From an uncultured bacterium (GTDB lineage Bacteria > Elusimicrobiota > Elusimicrobia > Elusimicrobiales > Elusimicrobiaceae), in the NCBI GenBank assembly GCA_949291365.1, contig CASEVJ010000003.1:62001-126000 (forward strand): DNA of 64,000 nt, in the 5' to 3' direction. This document shows positions 58,620 to 64,000 of this stretch, in pieces. Both the position numbers and the translations under genes were made by a program. The notes under the pieces are model-generated. The model did not search any database. It worked only from the letters and a program-made list of their open reading frames with translations, and was not told the DNA's origin. The first letter of the stretch is position 1. Each line of letters starts with the position of its first letter.

Positions 58620-60368
58620 ATGCAGGAAAATCTGGCTGAAAAAATCAAGCAGCGTCTAGACATTGTAGAGCTTGTGCGCCAATATGTGCCGCATTTGAAA
58701 AAAGCCGGCAAAACGTGGAAGGCCTGCTGCCCGTTTCATAAAGAAAAGACACCCTCTTTTACCGTAGACGCAGAGAAAGGGCTGTATTACTGTTTTGGCT
58801 GTCAGGAAGGGGGAGATGTATTTGACTTCCTGATGAAAATTGAAAATTTGTCTTTTAACGAAGCAGTGCGCAAGCTGGCGGAAGCAGTCGGCGTAGAATA
58901 CAGGCCCCAGGGCGGTTTTTCTGCCGCGGAACAGCAGCGTATCCAAGTGCGCAAAACGCTGGACTTTGCCAAAACGTTTTATCATAAAAACCTGATGAAC
59001 GCCGGCGGGGAAATGGCTCGCGAATACGTCAAAAGCCGCGGGCTGACCAAAGAAACCATACAAAAGTTTGAATTGGGCTTTGCCAAAAATGACGCCGTGG
59101 GCTTATGCCAGGCGGCCCAAAGCTCCCACTACACCGCCCAGCAGCTCAAACAGGCCGGGCTGTGCGTACAAACCGCATACGGCGCGCGGGATTATTTCCG
59201 CGGACGGCTGATGTTCCCCATTATTAATCAACGCGGGGAAACCGTAGGTTTTGGCGGACGTATTTTGGCAGACGGAGAGCCCAAATATCTCAATTCGCCG
59301 GAAACGGCGGTGTTTAGCAAAAGCCAGATTTTATACGGGCTTAATTTTGCAGGCCCCGCCATACGCAAAGCCGGACGTGCGGTGCTGTTGGAAGGGTACA
59401 TGGACGTTATCGCCTGCCACCAGGCCGGATTTGAAAATACGGTAGCGCCGCTGGGCACCAGCTTAACGGCGGAGCACGGCAAACTGTTAAAACGCTATAC
59501 GGACAATGTCATCGTGCTCTTTGACCCGGATGCCGCCGGCATTAAAGCGGCGCTGCGCGGGGCGCTTATACTGATAGAGCAGGGACTGTTTGTCAAAGTG
59601 GCCTCCCTATCAGACGGACTAGACCCCGATGAATACATTGCCCAATACGGCAAAGAGAAATTTGAGGCCGTGCTGGACAAAGCCCAGGATTTAATAGAAT
59701 TTCACACGCGTCTGCAGTTGGATTTATATCCGCGCCCGCTGCAGCCGCAGGCCAAAACGGCTATCATCAATGAGCTGGCGGAAACCCTGCTCAAACAGCC
59801 CGACCCGATTGTGCGCAGGGAATGGGTCAAATATGTAGCCGAACAAACGGGCGTGGACGAAACGTTGGTGCTGGAGCGGCTGCGCGGGCGAGAGAAATCC
59901 GCCGCCCGTTTCCAACAGCATTTTAACACCAGGCAACCGGCTACGGCCCCCAAAGAGACCTTCCACGCGGCGGAAGAAAACCTGGTCAGCTGGCTGCTGC
60001 GCTTTCCGCAGTATAGCGCAAACTGTGAAGCGCTGGCCGCCTTGTTTGACAGCCGCTCCCTGGCAGAACTGCTTAAAGCCCTTTGCCGCGCCGCTGCCGA
60101 AAATGCAGCCGCAGAAGGGTTTGTAGACCGCGTATGCGCCCTGGCCCCGCAGCAGGCCAAGCTGGCCATACGTCTTTGTATGGAGCCGTTGCCCAAAGAT
60201 TTTCAAGCGCAGCGGGATATTGCTTCCTGCCAAAAAGCCGTAGAAAAGGAAGCCCTGCAGCGTCAGTTAGTTTCGGTGCGCCAGCAAATTAAAACAGCCG
60301 GAGCCGGACAGGTGCCGGCGGAGCTTTTGCAGCGCATGATTCAATTACAAAACAAATTAAAAAATTAG
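58620..60368 (+). CDS. dnaG: DNA primase
   Basis: A 582-residue primase. The CHC2 zinc finger is CPFHKEKTPSFTVDAEKGLY then CFGC (residues about 38-65), the RNA polymerase domain follows, with the TOPRIM motif in VLLEGYMDVIACHQ and LFDPDAAGIKAALRG. The C-terminal helicase-binding part is poorly conserved, as usual. TAAAAT ends nine bases before the ATG with no good ribosome binding site. It makes RNA primers for replication. Confidence 0.96.
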   Translation: MQENLAEKIKQRLDIVELVRQYVPHLKKAGKTWKACCPFHKEKTPSFTVDAEKGLYYCFGCQEGGDVFDFLMKIENLSFNEAVRKLAEAVGVEYRPQGGFSAAEQQRIQVRKTLDFAKTFYHKNLMNAGGEMAREYVKSRGLTKETIQKFELGFAKNDAVGLCQAAQSSHYTAQQLKQAGLCVQTAYGARDYFRGRLMFPIINQRGETVGFGGRILADGEPKYLNSPETAVFSKSQILYGLNFAGPAIRKAGRAVLLEGYMDVIACHQAGFENTVAPLGTSLTAEHGKLLKRYTDNVIVLFDPDAAGIKAALRGALILIEQGLFVKVASLSDGLDPDEYIAQYGKEKFEAVLDKAQDLIEFHTRLQLDLYPRPLQPQAKTAIINELAETLLKQPDPIVRREWVKYVAEQTGVDETLVLERLRGREKSAARFQQHFNTRQPATAPKETFHAAEENLVSWLLRFPQYSANCEALAALFDSRSLAELLKALCRAAAENAAAEGFVDRVCALAPQQAKLAIRLCMEPLPKDFQAQRDIASCQKAVEKEALQRQLVSVRQQIKTAGAGQVPAELLQRMIQLQNKLKN

Positions 60369-60389
60369 CGGAAAAGAGGTACAACACAC

Positions 60390-62105
60390 ATGGCAAATCC
60401 GGGAAATAAAGCTTTGAAAGAGTTGGTAGAAGCGGGTAAAGAGAGCGGCATGCTCTCGCTGGATGAAATTAACCGTTCCCTAACGTCCAATTCCATGAGC
60501 GCCGAAGACATAGACGGGCTGATGGGCACACTGGAAGATATGGGCATTCAGGTAGTAGATGAGAAAAAAATAAAAGCGGCCTCTCTGGCTGACAAAGAAG
60601 TCTACACCGACGAATGGGCGGCCGCCAATCCGGACATTTCCAACTCTATCCGCATGTATCTCTCCGAAATGGGGAAGGTGCCCCTCTTAACCCGGGACGA
60701 AGAAATCACGCTGGCGCGCAATATCCGCGAACGCGAAAAAGAACTGCGCAAACTGGTGCTGGAATCCCCCATCACCATGCGTGAAATCTGCAACTGGGAA
60801 GAACTGGTAGACCAGGAAGAAATGACCACCAAAGAGCTGATGCCCCGCGGTAAACGCACCACGCGCGAGCTTAACAATATGCGCAAAAAGCTCAAAGAAG
60901 CGGCCCAGTTTATCGGTAAACGGGAACAAGAAATTACCAAACTGATGAAAGAACTGCGTGAAGGCAACCTCTCCGATAAAAAACGCAACCACCATATTGA
61001 ACTGCTGGAAGCCAAACAAAAAGAAGTGGTGGCCCGGATTATCAAACTCAATTTAAACCAGAATAAAATCAAACGTCTAACCAATAAAATTAAAAATTTG
61101 GCAGACCGTTTGACTGAAACCCGCAACGATATGGAACGCTTTGACAGCTATTTTGGCCCGTATGCCGAAGTTAAAAAACTGGTCAATGCGTTTAAGAATA
61201 AAAAAATTACGGAAAAAGATTTTAAAAAGAAAACCAAATTTACATTAGAAGAGCTGGAACGGGCACTGGCCAATATTGAGTCCGTGCGCGCGCGCCATGA
61301 ACGCATGGTAGAGTCGCTGCCGATGACGGAAAAAGAGTTCCTCTCTTTCAATGACCGCATTGTCTTCTTTGAAGACATGATTTTGCAGGATAAGCTGAAA
61401 CTCATTAAAGCCAACCTGCGCTTGGTGGTGTCTATCGCCAAAAAGCACGTCAATTCCAATCTGGAACTTTCCGACCTAATCCAGGAAGGGGGCCTGGGAT
61501 TGATGAAAGCGGTGGAAAAATTTGAATACAAACGCGGCTTTAAATTCTCCACCTATGCCACTTGGTGGATACGCCAAAGCATCAACCGCGCTATTGCCGA
61601 CCAAGCCAACACTATCCGTATTCCAGTGCACATGAAAGAGTTGGTTTCCAAACTGACCAAAGTAACCAACAAATTCCGTCAGGAGCACGGGCGCGAACCG
61701 ACGCTGGAAGACTATTCAAAAACGCTGCGCCTTTCCATGGAAAAGGTCAAAAGCGTATTAAAAATTATGCAGGATCCGATTTCGCTTTCCACCCCTATCG
61801 GCGAGGATGAGGACTCCAACCTGGAAGATTTTATTGAAGATAAAAGCGGCCCCAATCCGACCACCTCTGCCGTAGATTTTCTGCGCAAGCAGGAAGTGGC
61901 CGACGTGCTTGCTACGCTCTCTGAAAGAGAGGCCAAAATTATCAGCTTGCGTTTCGGCATAGACTCCGGCTATCCGCGTACCTTGGAAGAAGTGGGCAAA
62001 ATGTTTAATGTAACCCGCGAACGCGTGCGCCAAATAGAAGCCAAAGCCATACGCAAACTGCGCCATCCCAGCCGTACCAAAATGCTGAAAGATTATCAGG
62101 AATAA
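60390..62105 (+). CDS. rpoD: Primary sigma factor RpoD
   Basis: A 571-residue sigma-70. Region 1.1 is at the start ([29 protein letters not shown]), region 1.2 [20 protein letters not shown], then a charged non-conserved region, region 2 ([41 protein letters not shown]), region 3, and region 4 ending [21 protein letters not shown]. All elements are intact. It follows dnaG by 21 bases with AGAGGT as ribosome binding site. It should read the TATAAT-type -10 boxes in this window. Confidence 0.98.
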   Translation: MANPGNKALKELVEAGKESGMLSLDEINRSLTSNSMSAEDIDGLMGTLEDMGIQVVDEKKIKAASLADKEVYTDEWAAANPDISNSIRMYLSEMGKVPLLTRDEEITLARNIREREKELRKLVLESPITMREICNWEELVDQEEMTTKELMPRGKRTTRELNNMRKKLKEAAQFIGKREQEITKLMKELREGNLSDKKRNHHIELLEAKQKEVVARIIKLNLNQNKIKRLTNKIKNLADRLTETRNDMERFDSYFGPYAEVKKLVNAFKNKKITEKDFKKKTKFTLEELERALANIESVRARHERMVESLPMTEKEFLSFNDRIVFFEDMILQDKLKLIKANLRLVVSIAKKHVNSNLELSDLIQEGGLGLMKAVEKFEYKRGFKFSTYATWWIRQSINRAIADQANTIRIPVHMKELVSKLTKVTNKFRQEHGREPTLEDYSKTLRLSMEKVKSVLKIMQDPISLSTPIGEDEDSNLEDFIEDKSGPNPTTSAVDFLRKQEVADVLATLSEREAKIISLRFGIDSGYPRTLEEVGKMFNVTRERVRQIEAKAIRKLRHPSRTKMLKDYQE

Positions 62106-62133
62106 TACAGAAGCTGGCTCTGGCAGGATATTT

Positions 62134-62161
62134 AGACCACTCCAATCCGGGGTGGTCTTTT
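62134..62161 (+). terminator. Terminator after rpoD
   Basis: Ten-base AGACCACTCC/GGGGTGGTCT stem with one G-U pair and a five-base loop, followed by TTTTC. Confidence 0.8.
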
Positions 62162-62272
62162 CATATACGGCTCTGGCAAATATAAAGGTACCGCCTTTAA
62201 CAACCTGTTTACTTACGGGCAAAAAGCTCCGTCCCAGCCAAAATACAACTATTTCCCCACCGCGCCTATAAA

Positions 62273-62305
62273 TATAAACCCCACTCCAGGTGGGGGGTTT
62301 ATATA
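62273..62305 (-). terminator. Probable terminator of the metzincin-like gene
   Basis: TATAAACCCC/GGGGTTTATA hairpin about 25 bp after the stop; the T tract on the minus strand is broken, so termination may be weaker. Confidence 0.6.
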
Positions 62306-62327
62306 CAAATCAGCTAATACGCTAAAG

Positions 62328-63863
62328 TTAGGGCTGGGCTAAATACCACGCTTTTAATTCTTCTTCTTTTTGGCGGAGTAATTGCTGGCGGCGAATAGAG
62401 GCATACAGATCTGCGATTTTATTTGAGCCCTTTTTGTTAATCTGTTTTTGTTTAGGAAAGAGCTGTTGTTGGAATGGAAGCAGCGGCGTCAGAGAAGAGA
62501 GTTTATTATCCTGCAGGCCGGGCCAGACAAATTCGTTTTCTCTGTCCCAATTCACTTCCCGGCTGACTACATTGCCTTTGCCGCCAAATTCCAATTTAAT
62601 ATCCAGCGCTGGATTGTCTTCATTCCAGCCATTGGCGTACCAAAGTGTTCCTTTTTTATCCTTTCGGCCAACCTGGCGATTATAGGTCACCAACGACACC
62701 TTTCCGTTTTCCCCAAAGAAATTAAATACATGTTCCCGCTCCTCATTGCGGTTTTCTTTGGAATACATAAGCGAAGAAATCTCCGCCCGTATGACCCTGT
62801 TTTTATAGGTTATCAAGCGGGTTTTCTTGTCATAAATATAGGAATAATAAATATATTCCCCATTTTGCCCCCGGGCTAACACAGGGCGTCCGGAGCCGTC
62901 TTTCTGAAGGATAGTTTCCGTCAACGGCTCCCACGGGTAACGTCCGTTTTGTAAATCCATGGTAAGAATGCGACTTTGGGGTTTTTCCCCTGGCTGATAA
63001 ATATCCAGTCTCCAGGAAAAGGCCATATCTTGCGAAGAAATAGAATAGGGGCCCTTCCCCGCCGCCCATCCGTTAACATAATAAACCTGGGAACCTGCAC
63101 ACAGCCCCCGCCAGCCGTTTTGCCCGCCCCGGCTGCGGCCGCGCGTCCAATCAATTAAATTTATTATGCCGTCTGCATCATCGCAGGAAAGTTCCGTTGC
63201 CATTGCCATAACGCTCTTTTCATTCTGTTCCTGGCTAAAAATGGGGTGGGTATTTAAAACGCGGGCCTGCTTATACTGGTCGCTTAATCCCAGGGAGTGC
63301 CCCACTTCATGCAAGCCAATGTACTTCGTCTGCACTTTGCCAAGAGACAAAAAGCGCTCCCAGCCGTTTTCCTGGGGCAAAATAATCCGGGGCGTTTTTC
63401 CGTCTAAATAAGCTATGGACAAATAGCAACCGTAGGCCCCATCGCACGCCAGGCGGGCCTGCGCAAGCGGATACACAAACACCTCTATATCCGCCTCTTC
63501 TCCCATCGGCACAAATTGTAGGGAAACACCTTTATCCAGTATAGGAAGGACATCTGCAAATTCTTTTTCCCGGCCCTGTTTGCGGATCAGCTGGGCCGGC
63601 CAGGAAAACCACTGCTGATAGTTGGCACGCAAAGAATCTTCATAATCCTGCCGGCGAAATTCACTATTATAGTCCAAATACAACGCCACGCGTATGGACT
63701 TCCCCTTTAAAATAGGTGCCAGCAAATACCGCTCCCCTACTTTATCGGCTGAAACTGCTGTTTCTGATTGGGGCACATCATAATCCAAAATGCCCCCCCA
63801 CGGCGCTGCCGCCAGCAAAGCCGGCCAGCAAACTGCAACACATAGAAACAATAGTTTTTTCAT
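62328..63863 (-). CDS. Secreted metzincin-like metalloprotease
   Basis: A 511-residue protein with signal peptide (residues 1-20, ending LAAA). The zinc motif HEVGHSLGLSD (H185, H189, D195) fits the metzincin consensus HExxHxxGxxH/D, with an Asp as third ligand, as in a minority of families. SVMAMATELS about 20 residues later is a plausible Met-turn. The C-terminal 270 residues are rich in beta strands, Trp and Tyr and of unknown fold. I cannot name a subfamily. The ATG at 63863 fits the signal peptide; an earlier start would precede the likely transcript. Single unit with its own promoter. Confidence 0.82.
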   Translation of the reverse strand: MKKLLFLCVAVCWPALLAAAPWGGILDYDVPQSETAVSADKVGERYLLAPILKGKSIRVALYLDYNSEFRRQDYEDSLRANYQQWFSWPAQLIRKQGREKEFADVLPILDKGVSLQFVPMGEEADIEVFVYPLAQARLACDGAYGCYLSIAYLDGKTPRIILPQENGWERFLSLGKVQTKYIGLHEVGHSLGLSDQYKQARVLNTHPIFSQEQNEKSVMAMATELSCDDADGIINLIDWTRGRSRGGQNGWRGLCAGSQVYYVNGWAAGKGPYSISSQDMAFSWRLDIYQPGEKPQSRILTMDLQNGRYPWEPLTETILQKDGSGRPVLARGQNGEYIYYSYIYDKKTRLITYKNRVIRAEISSLMYSKENRNEEREHVFNFFGENGKVSLVTYNRQVGRKDKKGTLWYANGWNEDNPALDIKLEFGGKGNVVSREVNWDRENEFVWPGLQDNKLSSLTPLLPFQQQLFPKQKQINKKGSNKIADLYASIRRQQLLRQKEEELKAWYLAQP

Positions 63864-63908
63864 AATACCTGCACTTGGGCCATACAATACGCAGGGCCCT
63901 CTCTCCAT

Positions 63909-63937
63909 ATTATAAGCAGAAGCCGGCTAAAAAGCAA
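63909..63937 (-). promoter_or_regulatory. Promoter of the metzincin-like gene
   Basis: TTGCTT (63932-63937), a 17-base spacer and a perfect TATAAT (63909-63914) on the minus strand, giving a leader of about 40 bases. Confidence 0.7.
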
Positions 63938-64000
63938 ATCCTCTTAAGTACGAATATATTTTATAGGCCTTCCAGGCAGACACAGCTATACAAAACCGTT

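Noticed and set aside
1..64000. CRISPR array, insertion sequence, prophage or integron
   Set aside because: No regularly spaced repeats, transposase, integrase or phage structural genes were seen on either strand.

Overview
The window is a gene-dense bacterial chromosome segment with about 66 protein genes, 3 tRNA genes and no rRNA, insertion sequence, prophage or CRISPR array. It looks Gram-negative: it has periplasmic Trx/DsbD, EnvC/FtsX-like and CtpA proteins, RseP and many signal peptides. Isolated type IV pilin-like genes, a ferredoxin-fused EtfA beside EtfB and an acyl-CoA dehydrogenase, and the general gene content remind me of Elusimicrobiota (gut Elusimicrobium-like). This is recollection of gene content and was not tested by a search.

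Layout. 1-729 is the N-terminal part of a secreted protein of unknown function that runs off the left edge. 1338-15041 is a run of twelve minus-strand genes with no gap above about 30 bp: site-2 protease, trpS, scpA, scpB, glgA, alkaline phosphatase, FtsX-like, EnvC-like, ctpA, tsaD, a solute-binding-like protein without a signal peptide, and a diguanylate cyclase. 15131-17292 is lysA-lysC behind a lysine-codon-rich leader ORF and a terminator that looks like an attenuator. 17599-21615 holds a pilin-like gene, def, and an APC permease with a PTS EIIA. 21674-25897 is a minus-strand cluster of a radical SAM enzyme, a CBM48-like protein, tsaE, tsaB, rimI and a TPR protein. After tRNA-Ser come plus-strand genes: alpha/beta hydrolase with a cyclophilin-like lipoprotein, MarC, a thioredoxin-DsbD fusion, a second pilin and msrA, plus a minus-strand ClC channel. 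tRNA-Glu and tRNA-Lys follow, then a sugar nucleotidyltransferase, malQ, ridA, the rpsF-ssb-rpsR-rplI operon, yggU and gpmI. 42331-45358 is sensor kinase, membrane protein and DnaQ-type exonuclease with overlapping ends. 45464-52033 carries a CMD-family protein, two small unknown genes, a PDDEXK-like gene between copies of one terminator, and acd-etfB-etfA. 52063-58090 is cdsA-dxr-rseP-ispG-proS, followed by rpsU-dnaG-rpoD and a secreted metzincin-like protein.

How the genes work together. Storage glucan metabolism is represented by glgA, malQ, a G1P-type nucleotidyltransferase and a membrane-anchored CBM48-like protein. tRNA t6A synthesis is split between tsaD and tsaB/tsaE. Envelope and division functions are ftsX, envC and ctpA. 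Isoprenoid and phospholipid synthesis come from dxr, ispG and cdsA. Electron-bifurcation-type acyl-CoA reduction is suggested by acd-etfBA.

The most striking signals lie in the regulatory DNA. (1) Ten genes have a -10 hexamer ending exactly six bases before the ATG and no Shine-Dalgarno sequence, which predicts leaderless mRNAs. (2) lysA-lysC is preceded by a 31-codon ORF with five lysine codons in eleven positions, a hairpin over those codons, an 8-base antiterminator candidate and an intrinsic terminator, while LysC lacks its ACT feedback domain. (3) Two distant promoters share a 19-bp spacer and a near-identical MerR-type palindrome.
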